Source: Bacteroidales bacterium
Lineage (GTDB): Bacteria > Bacteroidota > Bacteroidia > Bacteroidales > P3
DNA: 6,916 nucleotides
Direction: 5' to 3'
Assembly (NCBI GenBank): GCA_017988355.1
Contig: JAGNRX010000059.1
Location: 1 to 6,916 of the forward strand
Of this stretch, positions 1-6,261 are shown in pieces. The notes under the pieces are model-generated. The model saw only the letters and a list, made by a program, of their open reading frames with translations, was not told the origin of the DNA and ran no database searches. Position 1 is the stretch's first letter. The number at the start of each line of letters is the position of its first letter. Made by a program: the position numbers and the translations under genes.

Positions 1-850
1 GCTTAGAAGCGATTATAAACCTATCTCTTCCGAATAAGTCTTTTTTTATTTCGGGATTTAGTTGAGAAAACAATTCAGAAGTTTCCTTAGCTAAGTTTTC
101 ATTGATTTCAAGATATATCTTTCCTTTGGGTTTAAGGTTGGTCTTTGCAAATTCAGCTATTGATTTATAGAAAATTAATGCTTCATTGTTTTCTACAAAC
201 AGAGCAGTGTGAGGTTCGTAGTTTAGAACGTTATTTTTCATCAAAGGCTTTTCGTTTTCCATAACATAAGGAGGATTAGAAACAATTATATCAAACTCAA
301 TGTTTGTGAACGAAGGGTTTAGAATGTCTTTTTTCTGAATATCTATTTCTAAATTTAGTCTTTTAGAGTTGTCCTTTGTTTGCTCTATTGCTTCATCTTC
401 TATATCAAAAGCATATATCTTGCTTTGAGGGATATTATTTTTGAGAGCTAAAGCAATTGCACCACTTCCACAGCCTAAGTCAGCAATCACTAAGTCATTT
501 CTATCTTTATTCTCTTTAATTATTAAATCAACTAATTCTTCTGTTTCTGGTCTTGGGATTAGTACTTTTTGATTAAGAAGTATTTCTAAATCATAAAATA
601 TAGTTTTACCTATAATATATTGAAGAGGCTTTTCTTTCTTTAGATCCTTGATTGCAAAGTTTAGTTTAAGAAGATCGGATTCTAAAACAGTAGTTTGAGG
701 TTCAATGCTTTGTTTTATTGAGTCAAGTCCTGTAAAATGCTCAATTAATAGGGTTATCATAGACCTTATTTCATTTTCTGAATAAATATCCTTTAACTCC
801 TTTTGAGCAAATGTTTTTATATCTCTAATCCTATTTGAAGCTATCCTCAT
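1..850 (-). CDS. prmC: Peptide chain release factor N5-glutamine methyltransferase PrmC (3' end cut by window)
   Basis: PrmC (HemK) uses S-adenosylmethionine to methylate the glutamine of the GGQ motif of release factors RF1 and RF2 in the cytoplasm, which is needed for efficient peptide release. Reading from the ATG at 850-848 gives 283 codons without a stop to the window edge. Visible motifs: a helical N-terminal domain (about 1-75), RPETEEL (100-106), the SAM-binding loop DLGCGSG (124-130), the acidic end of the next strand (FDIED, 148-152), the catalytic NPPY (192-195) that recognises the glutamine amide, YEPHTALF (211-218), and the family's C-terminal pattern GRDRFIIA (274-281). Family length is about 280-290, so only the last residues and stop are missing. 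The start was chosen as the first ATG before the N-terminal helical domain; there is no Shine-Dalgarno sequence. NPPY alone occurs in other methyltransferases, but with RPETEEL the PrmC call is secure. It is transcribed divergently from ribD. Confidence 0.96.
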   Translation of the reverse strand, partial: MRIASNRIRDIKTFAQKELKDIYSENEIRSMITLLIEHFTGLDSIKQSIEPQTTVLESDLLKLNFAIKDLKKEKPLQYIIGKTIFYDLEILLNQKVLIPRPETEELVDLIIKENKDRNDLVIADLGCGSGAIALALKNNIPQSKIYAFDIEDEAIEQTKDNSKRLNLEIDIQKKDILNPSFTNIEFDIIVSNPPYVMENEKPLMKNNVLNYEPHTALFVENNEALIFYKSIAEFAKTNLKPKGKIYLEINENLAKETSELFSQLNPEIKKDLFGRDRFIIASK

Positions 851-864
851 TTCTAATTTTTTTG

Positions 865-872
865 CAAAGATA
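865..872 (-). promoter_or_regulatory. Candidate -7 element for prmC
   Basis: On the minus strand this reads TATCTTTG, matching the Bacteroidota sigma -7 consensus TAnnTTTG. It lies 14 bases upstream of the prmC ATG, which would put the transcript start only about 8 bases before the start codon. No TTTG-like -33 element is visible at the expected distance (around 892-895), so this is a motif-only call. Confidence 0.4.
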
Positions 873-926
873 TATACATTTTTACTTATCACTGATTTTA
901 CTTCTTCCTATTTTGGGAAAAATGCT

Positions 927-934
927 TAAATTTG
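927..934 (+). promoter_or_regulatory. Candidate -7 element for ribD-yigZ
   Basis: TAAATTTG matches the Bacteroidota -7 consensus TAnnTTTG and lies 18 bases before the ribD ATG, predicting a leader of roughly 12 bases. A TTTTGGG stretch at 911-917 is too close to be a -33 element, and nothing like TTTG stands at about 904-907. With the prmC element it makes 851-952 a plausible divergent promoter region. No riboswitch could fit between this element and the gene. Confidence 0.45.
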
Positions 935-952
935 TAAACTTATTACTATACT

Positions 953-1999
953 ATGAAAGAAGAACTAAATATTAGAAGATGTATTGAACTGGCTGCTTTG
1001 GGAGCAGGAAATGTTAGTCCTAATCCAATGGTTGGAGCTTTGGTTATTTATAAGGATGAGATTATTGGTGAGGGTTATCATAAGGCTTATGGTTTGCCCC
1101 ATGCTGAACCAAATGCCATTAATTCTGTTAAAGATAAGGCTTTGCTCAAGGATTCTGTTCTTTATGTTAATCTTGAACCTTGCTCACATTGGGGAAAAAC
1201 TCCCCCTTGTGCTGATTTAATTGTTGGTAGTGGAATTAGAAAAGTGGTTTTATCAAATACTGATCCAAATCCTAAGGTTTCTGGAGGTGGCATTAAGATT
1301 TTGAGAGATGCAGGTATAGAGGTTATCACCGGGGTTTTGGAAAAAGAAGGTAGGGAATTAAATAAGAGGTTTCTTTCTCGACATGAAAAGAATCGTCCTT
1401 ATATTATTTTAAAATGGGCTCAAACCTTAGATGGATTTATGGATATTGATAGAAGAGAGGGCTGTATAGAGCCTTATTGGATTACTAATGATGCATTAAA
1501 GATATGGGTACACAAGCAAAGGTCTTTGGAAGATTGCATTTTTGTTGGTAAAAATACTATTATTAATGATAATCCGAGACTTAATGTTCGTCATTATTAT
1601 GGAAGAAATCCTATTCGCATGACTATTGATAAGGAGTTAAGCATTCCGAAGGATAGTTTTTTTATGGATAATACTCAAAAGACTATTGTTTTTAATTCAA
1701 AGAAGGATTTTCTAGATGGTGAAACTACTTATGTTAAACTGGATTTTGAAAAAGATGTTCTTGATCAAATCATACATTATATATATAGCGAAATTAAAGC
1801 TTCTTCTCTGATTGTTGAGGGAGGTAGATTTAGTTTGGTTGAATTTATTAATAAAAACCTATGGGATGAAGCTAATGTTTTGATTGGTAATCGGTTTTTC
1901 ATCAAGGGTCTTCTTTCTCCTAAGAATATGTTGGAAGGAAAGCCAATGGAAAAGATTTTATTTGGAGAGGATTTTATTGAGAAATACACTAATATTTAG
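953..1999 (+). CDS. ribD: Bifunctional riboflavin biosynthesis protein RibD (deaminase/reductase)
   Basis: RibD carries out two consecutive cytoplasmic steps of riboflavin synthesis: zinc-dependent deamination of the pyrimidine formed from GTP, then NADPH-dependent reduction of its ribosyl side chain. The 348 residues match the usual 350-370. The N-terminal cytidine-deaminase-like domain (about 1-145) has the zinc site: H50-A51-E52, with E52 the proton shuttle, and PCSHWGKTPPC supplying C77 and C86. The C-terminal DHFR-like reductase domain (about 148-345) starts with RPYIILKWAQTLDG (148-161), including the family lysine (K154), then NDNPRLNVR (205-213) and VEGG (288-291), whose glutamate binds substrate in known family members. 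Both active sites look intact. The motif reads HAEPNAI where HAEVNAL is common, a tolerated position outside the zinc ligands. The ATG has no Shine-Dalgarno sequence. yigZ follows 5 bases after the TAG stop, suggesting co-transcription. No other rib gene is present in the window. Confidence 0.96.
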   Translation: MKEELNIRRCIELAALGAGNVSPNPMVGALVIYKDEIIGEGYHKAYGLPHAEPNAINSVKDKALLKDSVLYVNLEPCSHWGKTPPCADLIVGSGIRKVVLSNTDPNPKVSGGGIKILRDAGIEVITGVLEKEGRELNKRFLSRHEKNRPYIILKWAQTLDGFMDIDRREGCIEPYWITNDALKIWVHKQRSLEDCIFVGKNTIINDNPRLNVRHYYGRNPIRMTIDKELSIPKDSFFMDNTQKTIVFNSKKDFLDGETTYVKLDFEKDVLDQIIHYIYSEIKASSLIVEGGRFSLVEFINKNLWDEANVLIGNRFFIKGLLSPKNMLEGKPMEKILFGEDFIEKYTNI

Positions 2000-2004
2000 T
2001 TTTT

Positions 2005-2616
2005 ATGCTTGATGATACATTCTTGACTATTGAAGAGAAGTCTGAAGGGATTTATAAGGAAAAGGGGAGTAAGTTTATTTCTTTTGCTTATCCTGTTAGA
2101 GATTTAGACGAGATTAAGGATATTATAAAAGATATTAAGAAAGAGTATTTTGATGCTCGCCACCATTGTTATGCTTATATTTTAGGACACGATAAATCTG
2201 TTTTTAGAATGAATGATGATGGTGAACCTTCTTCAACAGGAGGGAAACCTATTTATGGTCAATTGCTTTCTAAGGATTTAACAAATGTTTTAGTTGTAGT
2301 TGTTAGGTATTTTGGAGGAGTGAAATTGGGAGTTGGTGGACTAATTCAAGCATATAAGCAAGCGGCTCTTGATGCTTTGGAAAACGCAATCATTATTGAG
2401 AAAACTGTTGATGAAGTTTATGGAGTTAGCTTTGATTATGTTCTTATGAATGATGTTATGAGGGTTATGAAAGAAAATGATTTGAGGCAAATGAACCATA
2501 GGTTTGAGAATGATTGTTATATGGAGTTTGTTGTTAGGAAATCCAATTCGATAAGGGTGGTTGATAGTTTAAATTTGGTAGAAGGAATTAGGGTTGAGTT
2601 TTTAAGGGTTGAATAA
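2005..2616 (+). CDS. yigZ: YigZ/IMPACT family protein (UPF0029 + DUF1949)
   Basis: This is a 203-residue member of the YigZ (E. coli) / YvyE (B. subtilis) family, related to eukaryotic IMPACT. The N-terminal UPF0029 domain (about 15-125) carries ARHHCYAYILG (51-61), DGEPSSTGG (72-80) and the glycine-rich VVVRYFGGVKLGVGGL (98-113), the family's hallmark. The C-terminal DUF1949 domain (about 138-200) has the ferredoxin-like fold typical of bacterial members. Length is normal (about 200-215). The biochemical role in bacteria is unsettled: eukaryotic IMPACT regulates the eIF2alpha kinase GCN2, and the bacterial structures have suggested nucleic-acid or ribosome-related binding. I therefore assign a family, not a reaction. 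It starts 5 bases after ribD with no Shine-Dalgarno sequence (only a T-run precedes the ATG), so translation probably depends on ribD transcription and perhaps reinitiation. I see no clear intrinsic terminator after its TAA. Confidence 0.93.
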   Translation: MLDDTFLTIEEKSEGIYKEKGSKFISFAYPVRDLDEIKDIIKDIKKEYFDARHHCYAYILGHDKSVFRMNDDGEPSSTGGKPIYGQLLSKDLTNVLVVVVRYFGGVKLGVGGLIQAYKQAALDALENAIIIEKTVDEVYGVSFDYVLMNDVMRVMKENDLRQMNHRFENDCYMEFVVRKSNSIRVVDSLNLVEGIRVEFLRVE

Positions 2617-2738
2617 GTGGAGATGATATTAACATTTGAAAATAATATAAAGTTTGGCAAGAGAAACTTCTTAGCCTACTCCATAAATATATAAGAGTTG
2701 TTGTATTATCTTGTTGAAAAGATCTCTAAAATTTATGG

Positions 2739-2768
2739 TAATTAATTTTTTTTATTCATAATTAATTA
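2739..2768. repeat. A/T-only inverted repeat with 9-base arms
   Basis: TAATTAATT at 2739-2747 pairs perfectly with AATTAATTA at 2760-2768 across a 12-base, T-rich loop. The arms contain no G or C, so the element melts easily and is too weak to act as a strong terminator for yigZ, although the loop begins with a T-run. It could be a DNA-unwinding segment or simply a product of base composition. Confidence 0.5.
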
Positions 2769-2792
2769 TTACATTGCTCCCATAATTAGATC

Positions 2793-2813
2793 TGTTAATA
2801 AAACTGTTGATAA
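2793..2813 (-). promoter_or_regulatory. Tandem DnaA-box-like 9-mers
   Basis: TGTTAATAA (2793-2801) and TGTTGATAA (2805-2813) repeat with a 12-base period, and the shared core extends to CTGTTRATAA. Read on the minus strand they are TTATTAACA and TTATCAACA, with two mismatches and one mismatch respectively to the DnaA box TTATCCACA. The second overlaps the TTG of the putative dnaA -33 element, so DnaA bound here could block its own promoter. I saw no perfect TTATCCACA box in the gap. Confidence 0.4.
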
Positions 2814-2836
2814 CTATCTATATTTGCATATATTTG
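2807..2836 (+). promoter_or_regulatory. Putative dnaA promoter with tandem -7 elements
   Basis: TTG at 2807-2809 (-33) is separated by 19 bases from TATATTTG at 2829-2836, a full match to the Bacteroidota -7 consensus TAnnTTTG with normal spacing. An identical TATATTTG lies 10 bases upstream at 2819-2826, but without a -33 element at the right distance. Transcription from the downstream copy would start near 2843, giving dnaA a leader of about 165 bases. A further TAATTTTG at 2939-2946 fits the -7 pattern but has poor -33 spacing. Confidence 0.55.
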
Positions 2837-3007
2837 GCTCCTTATCCTTTTTGGGGATGTCTTAGAACAAAAACTCGATATGATAAATATCTGAATAAAT
2901 CAAGGGAAAATAAAAAATTATTTGTTGATGATAATTTATAATTTTGAAAATCTAAATAGAATACTGTTTATATATATTATTTACCATTATTTTTTAACAA
3001 AACTACA

Positions 3008-4435
3008 ATGCAAAAAGGACATGACGAAGTATGGAGTAATTGTTTACAGATTATTAAAGATAATCTGGGGAACGAATTCCTATACAAAACTTGGTTTGAA
3101 CCAATTCGTCCACTAAAACTCGAAAGTAATGTATTGACAATTCAAGTACCTAGTCAATATTTTTGTGAATTCTTAGAAGAACACTATGTTAACCTGCTTA
3201 AAAAAACAATAAGAAGAGAAATAGGTAAGGGTGCTATGCTTCAATATAGTATAGTTTTAGATTCTCAATCTCACTATGCTTCAATTCAACCATCAGAAGA
3301 TAAATATGCAACTGCAAACTATCCAGTCAATGTACCATTAAATATTAATTCTTCTCCAACTAAAGATTTTCCGAATCCTTTTATTCTTCCAGGTTTAAAG
3401 AAGATTAAAATTAATTCTCAGCTTAATGAAAATCTTTCATTTGATAATTTTATTGAAGGAGATTGCAATCGCTTAGCTCGAAGTGCTGGTTATGCTATTG
3501 CTCAAAATCCTGGAAAAACTTCTTTTAATCCCTTCTTCATATATTCTGGAGTTGGATTAGGAAAAACTCATCTTGCCCACGCAATAGGACTTGAAACAAA
3601 AAAGAATTTTCCTGACAAAATAGTGCTTTATGTTTCTGCTGAGCAATTCGTTCATCAATACACTGATTCTTGCAAAAATAACTCGCGAAATGATTTTCTT
3701 CAATTCTATCAGATGATAGACCTATTAATTATTGACGATATTCAAATCTTTGCAAAGAAAAATGGAACACAAGACATATTCTTCCAAATATTTAATACAC
3801 TTCACACATCTGGCAAACAAATAATTATTACTTCTGACAAAACTCCTGCCGAGTTATGCGATTTTGAACAAAGAGTGATTTCACGTTTAAAGTGGGGACT
3901 TAGTGCAGATCTTCAATCACCAGATACAAACACTAAAATAAAAATCTTAAAAAGTAAATTATATAAAGATGGTATTGAAATGACAGATGATATTGTTGAG
4001 TATCTTGCATATAATATCAGCACAAGCATTAGAGAGTTGGAGGGAGCTTTAATTTCTCTTTTAGCACAGTCATCTTTCAATAAGAAAATAATTACAATTG
4101 AGCTTGCTTCTGAAATGATTGACAAGTTCATTCGAAGTAATGTTAGAGAGGTTTCAATTGAATATATTCAAAAAGTTGTTTTCGATTATTTCAATATTCC
4201 TATTGCAAAAATACAATCACTAACAAGGAAAAGAGAAATTGTTCAAGCCAGACAGCTCGCAATGTATTTCTCGAAGAAACATACTAAAAACTCACTAGCT
4301 ATTATTGGTTCCAAATGTGGGAATAAAGACCACGCAACAGTTCTTCATGCATGTAAAGCAGTTAAAAATCTATACAATACTGATAAAAAATATAAAGCTT
4401 GGGTTGATGACCTTGAAAAAAGAATAGCAAATTAA
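3008..4435 (+). CDS. dnaA: Chromosomal replication initiator protein DnaA
   Basis: DnaA binds origin boxes, oligomerises with ATP and melts the origin to load the replicative helicase. All four domains are visible in 475 residues, a normal length: domain I (about 1-85, starting VWSNCLQIIKDNL), a short variable domain II (about 86-135), the AAA+ domain III (about 138-375) and DNA-binding domain IV (about 378-475). In domain III, Walker A reads SGVGLGKT (180-187), Walker B is LLIIDDIQ (239-246), sensor I is TSDK (275-278), the probable arginine finger is R293 in RVISRL, and sensor II is R342 in IRELEGAL. Domain IV has the basic loop TRKREIVQARQ (406-416) and the signature DHATVLHACK (441-450) that contacts the box. 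Oddities: serine replaces the usual first glycine of Walker A, and SRL stands for the common SRF. The sense strand of this gene has C equal to or above G in most stretches I counted, unlike its neighbours. The ATG follows an A-rich stretch with no Shine-Dalgarno sequence. Confidence 0.97.
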   Translation: MQKGHDEVWSNCLQIIKDNLGNEFLYKTWFEPIRPLKLESNVLTIQVPSQYFCEFLEEHYVNLLKKTIRREIGKGAMLQYSIVLDSQSHYASIQPSEDKYATANYPVNVPLNINSSPTKDFPNPFILPGLKKIKINSQLNENLSFDNFIEGDCNRLARSAGYAIAQNPGKTSFNPFFIYSGVGLGKTHLAHAIGLETKKNFPDKIVLYVSAEQFVHQYTDSCKNNSRNDFLQFYQMIDLLIIDDIQIFAKKNGTQDIFFQIFNTLHTSGKQIIITSDKTPAELCDFEQRVISRLKWGLSADLQSPDTNTKIKILKSKLYKDGIEMTDDIVEYLAYNISTSIRELEGALISLLAQSSFNKKIITIELASEMIDKFIRSNVREVSIEYIQKVVFDYFNIPIAKIQSLTRKREIVQARQLAMYFSKKHTKNSLAIIGSKCGNKDHATVLHACKAVKNLYNTDKKYKAWVDDLEKRIAN

Positions 4436-4448
4436 AAAATGGTTAGTT

Positions 4449-4485
4449 AAAAGATTATGCATTAGTGTATAGTCTTTTTTCTTTT
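4449..4485 (+). terminator. Intrinsic terminator after dnaA
   Basis: AAAAGATTATGC (4449-4460) and GTATAGTCTTTT (4467-4478) form a 12-pair RNA stem closed by a 6-base loop, followed by more T residues (TTCTTTT, to 4485). All twelve positions pair if two G-U wobbles are allowed. On the opposite strand those two become A-C mismatches, so the hairpin is stable mainly in the dnaA-sense transcript. It begins 13 bases after the dnaA stop and isolates dnaA from the transporter gene. Confidence 0.8.
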
Positions 4486-4493
4486 ATATATAA

Positions 4494-4524
4494 TTGGGAG
4501 TTATATCAGAAATCATTACTTTTG
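4494..4524 (+). promoter_or_regulatory. Promoter for the Na+/phosphate cotransporter gene and lpdA
   Basis: TTG at 4494-4496 (-33) is followed after 20 bases by TACTTTTG at 4517-4524, which matches the Bacteroidota -7 consensus TAnnTTTG. The predicted start near 4531 leaves a leader of about 26 bases ending in an A-rich stretch and AAAAGG directly against the ATG. It lies just downstream of the dnaA terminator, as expected for a new transcription unit. No Pho-box-like direct repeat was seen. Confidence 0.65.
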
Positions 4525-4556
4525 CATCGTTTTAAATATATAAAAAAAAGAAAAGG

Positions 4557-6245
4557 ATGAATATTACATTTCAGATATTAACATTTTTAGGAGGATTGGG
4601 TTTATTCCTTTATGGGATGAAAACAATGAGTGATTCTTTACAAAGAATGACAGGCGACAAGCTAAGGAACTTCCTTTCCAAGATGACTTCAAATAGGTTT
4701 AAAGGAATATTAACAGGTGTAGGGATAACTTCAATAATACAATCCTCATCAGCTACAACCGTTATGGTTGTTAGTTTTGTTAATGCTGGTGCTCTAACTT
4801 TAGCAGGTGCTGTTACTGTTATTATGGGAGCAAACATTGGAACAACTGTTACTGCTTGGGTTGTTTCTTTACTTGGTTTCCAGTTTAGTATTTCTGAATA
4901 CATACTACCGATAATAGCAATTGCAACTCCTTTATTATTTATTAAATCTAAAGAAAACATAGGCCAATTCTTAATAGGTTTTGGTCTTTTGTTTTTTGGT
5001 TTACAAATGATAACAAATAATGTACCTGACTTTACTGAGGCTAAATATGTTGGGGTTTTAGACTTTATTGCAAATATGTCTAATTATGGATTCTTTTCAA
5101 TACTCTTATTTGTACTTATAGGTACAATTCTAACTTTTATAGTCCAATCCTCTTCAGCAATGATGGCTGTAACGCTTGTTATGTGTTTAAAGGGGTTAAT
5201 TACTTTTGAAATGGGAGCAGCATTGGTTTTGGGAGAAAATATTGGTACAACTATTACTGCAAACTTAGCTGCAGCGGTTGCCAACAAAACAGCAAAGCAG
5301 GCTGCAAGGGCTCACTTAATATTTAATGTTATTGGAGTTATTTGGATACTACTTCTTTTTAATCAAGTTCTTTATGGAATTGATAAATTTTCTGTTTTTA
5401 TTGGAATTGGTTCTCCATTAGCTAATGTAGCTGCAATACCTGTTTCACTTGCAATCTTCCATAGTTTCTTTAATATTTCAAACTCCTTACTTTTAGTGTG
5501 GTTTATTCCTCAAATTATTAAGATTGTGGAGAGGATGGTTCCAATTCATAAGGATGCTGATGAAGAGTTCCGCCTTAAATTTATCCCTTCAGGTTATATG
5601 TCTGCAGGTGAACTAACAATTGAACCAGCAAAAAGAGAAATAGAAACCTTCTCTAAAAGGGTATTGAAAATGTTTGATATGCTTATTGAACTAAGGATTA
5701 CAAAGGACGATAAGAAGTTTAAAGAAATTTTTGAAAGAGTTCTTAAATATGAGGATATAACCGATAGGATGGAGGTTGAGATTGCAAATTATTTAACTAA
5801 AGCATCAGAGCATGATTTAAGTCATAGGGCTTCAATGTATATTAGTTCTATGTTGAGAATTGTTGATAATCTTGAAAGCATTGGAGATAGTTGTAATCAA
5901 ATTGCAATAACACTTGATTCTAAAAAGCAATCAGGTATTTCCTTTGGGCCAGATTTGACAAAGAAACTTGATATAATGTTTGATTATGTTCGTGAAGCAT
6001 TGGTTTTAATGGATGAGAATTTACAATCAAATTATGTTGAAATTACTGCAGATAATGCAAATGAGCTTGAAACAAAAATCAATGCATATAGAGATAAGTT
6101 AAGAGACGAACATACTGAGGCTATTAAAAAGAATCAATACCCATATCAAACAGGTATTTCTTATAGTAGTCTTTATGCTCAATGTGAAAAATTGGCTGAC
6201 TATTCAATAAACGTGACAGAAGCAGTTGAAAAGGTACATGAATAA
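4557..6245 (+). CDS. Na+/phosphate cotransporter family protein with C-terminal PhoU-like domain
   Basis: This is a 562-residue inner-membrane protein of the NptA/YjbB type (related to the SLC34 Na+/Pi carriers). The membrane part (about 1-330) contains two inverted Na_Pi_cotrans repeats. Each has a QSSS motif, IIQSSSATT (60-68) and IVQSSSAMM (195-203), followed by a glycine-rich motif, GANIGTT (91-97) and GENIGTT (226-232). These paired motifs form the ion and phosphate site in the family. Hydrophobic stretches are visible at about 5-20, 52-105, 115-150, 178-240, 252-270 and 288-325. The cytoplasmic tail (about 350-560) is PhoU-like, with helical E-xxx-D patterns at E440/D444 and E544/D548 that bind metal in PhoU proteins. 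Transport direction is not decided by sequence: E. coli YjbB is linked to phosphate export, while other family members import. It has its own promoter, and lpdA follows 16 bases downstream, probably on the same transcript. I leave the symbol blank because naming is inconsistent in this family. Confidence 0.93.
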   Translation: MNITFQILTFLGGLGLFLYGMKTMSDSLQRMTGDKLRNFLSKMTSNRFKGILTGVGITSIIQSSSATTVMVVSFVNAGALTLAGAVTVIMGANIGTTVTAWVVSLLGFQFSISEYILPIIAIATPLLFIKSKENIGQFLIGFGLLFFGLQMITNNVPDFTEAKYVGVLDFIANMSNYGFFSILLFVLIGTILTFIVQSSSAMMAVTLVMCLKGLITFEMGAALVLGENIGTTITANLAAAVANKTAKQAARAHLIFNVIGVIWILLLFNQVLYGIDKFSVFIGIGSPLANVAAIPVSLAIFHSFFNISNSLLLVWFIPQIIKIVERMVPIHKDADEEFRLKFIPSGYMSAGELTIEPAKREIETFSKRVLKMFDMLIELRITKDDKKFKEIFERVLKYEDITDRMEVEIANYLTKASEHDLSHRASMYISSMLRIVDNLESIGDSCNQIAITLDSKKQSGISFGPDLTKKLDIMFDYVREALVLMDENLQSNYVEITADNANELETKINAYRDKLRDEHTEAIKKNQYPYQTGISYSSLYAQCEKLADYSINVTEAVEKVHE

Positions 6246-6261
6246 TTAAAAATAAATTGAA

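Larger units (their letters stand above)
2617..3007. other. AT-rich 391-base gap upstream of dnaA: regulatory region, possible replication-origin candidate
   Basis: No plausible gene lies here. In order, the gap holds: a 6-base stem AAGTTT/AAACTT (2650-2655, 2664-2669) without a T-tract; a 5-base stem ATCTT/AAGAT (2708-2712, 2719-2723); an A/T-only inverted repeat (2739-2768); two DnaA-box-like 9-mers (2793-2801, 2805-2813); a promoter with two -7 elements; a GATAT-N5-ATATC repeat (2877-2891); and an A/T-rich run to the dnaA ATG. AT richness, an easily melted repeat and DnaA-like boxes are what a DnaA-unwound origin would show. However, the boxes are few and imperfect, and the local G/C strand bias does not support an origin at this point, so autoregulation of dnaA is the more economical reading. 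Confidence 0.5.

Noticed and set aside
953..1220. Possible stand-alone CMP/dCMP-type deaminase instead of RibD, and an out-of-frame open frame at 984-1220
   Set aside because: The frame continues without a break into a complete reductase domain, which fixes the RibD call; the 984-1220 frame is just an overlap in another phase.
1777..1989. 70-codon minus-strand open frame inside ribD
   Set aside because: It is antisense to the intact reductase domain, with no conserved motif or upstream signal.
2650..2676. Hairpin after yigZ as an intrinsic terminator (AAGTTT/AAACTT, or the alternative GGC/GCC stem)
   Set aside because: The stems are short or bulged and no T-tract follows, so termination after yigZ cannot be assigned to it.
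2720..2793. Two AGATCT hexamers (2720-2725 and 2788-2793) as a paired regulatory site
   Set aside because: A 6-base palindrome occurring twice in an AT-rich gap is not enough evidence, and the flanks do not match.
2922..3116. 64-codon plus-strand open frame overlapping the dnaA start
   Set aside because: It overlaps dnaA out of frame for more than 100 bases, and its hydrophobic, Ile/Tyr-rich translation is what AT-rich non-coding DNA gives. No family resemblance.
4610..4960. 116-codon minus-strand open frame inside the transporter gene
   Set aside because: It is entirely antisense to conserved transmembrane repeat coding sequence; its open state follows from the codon composition of that gene. 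No promoter or recognisable domain.
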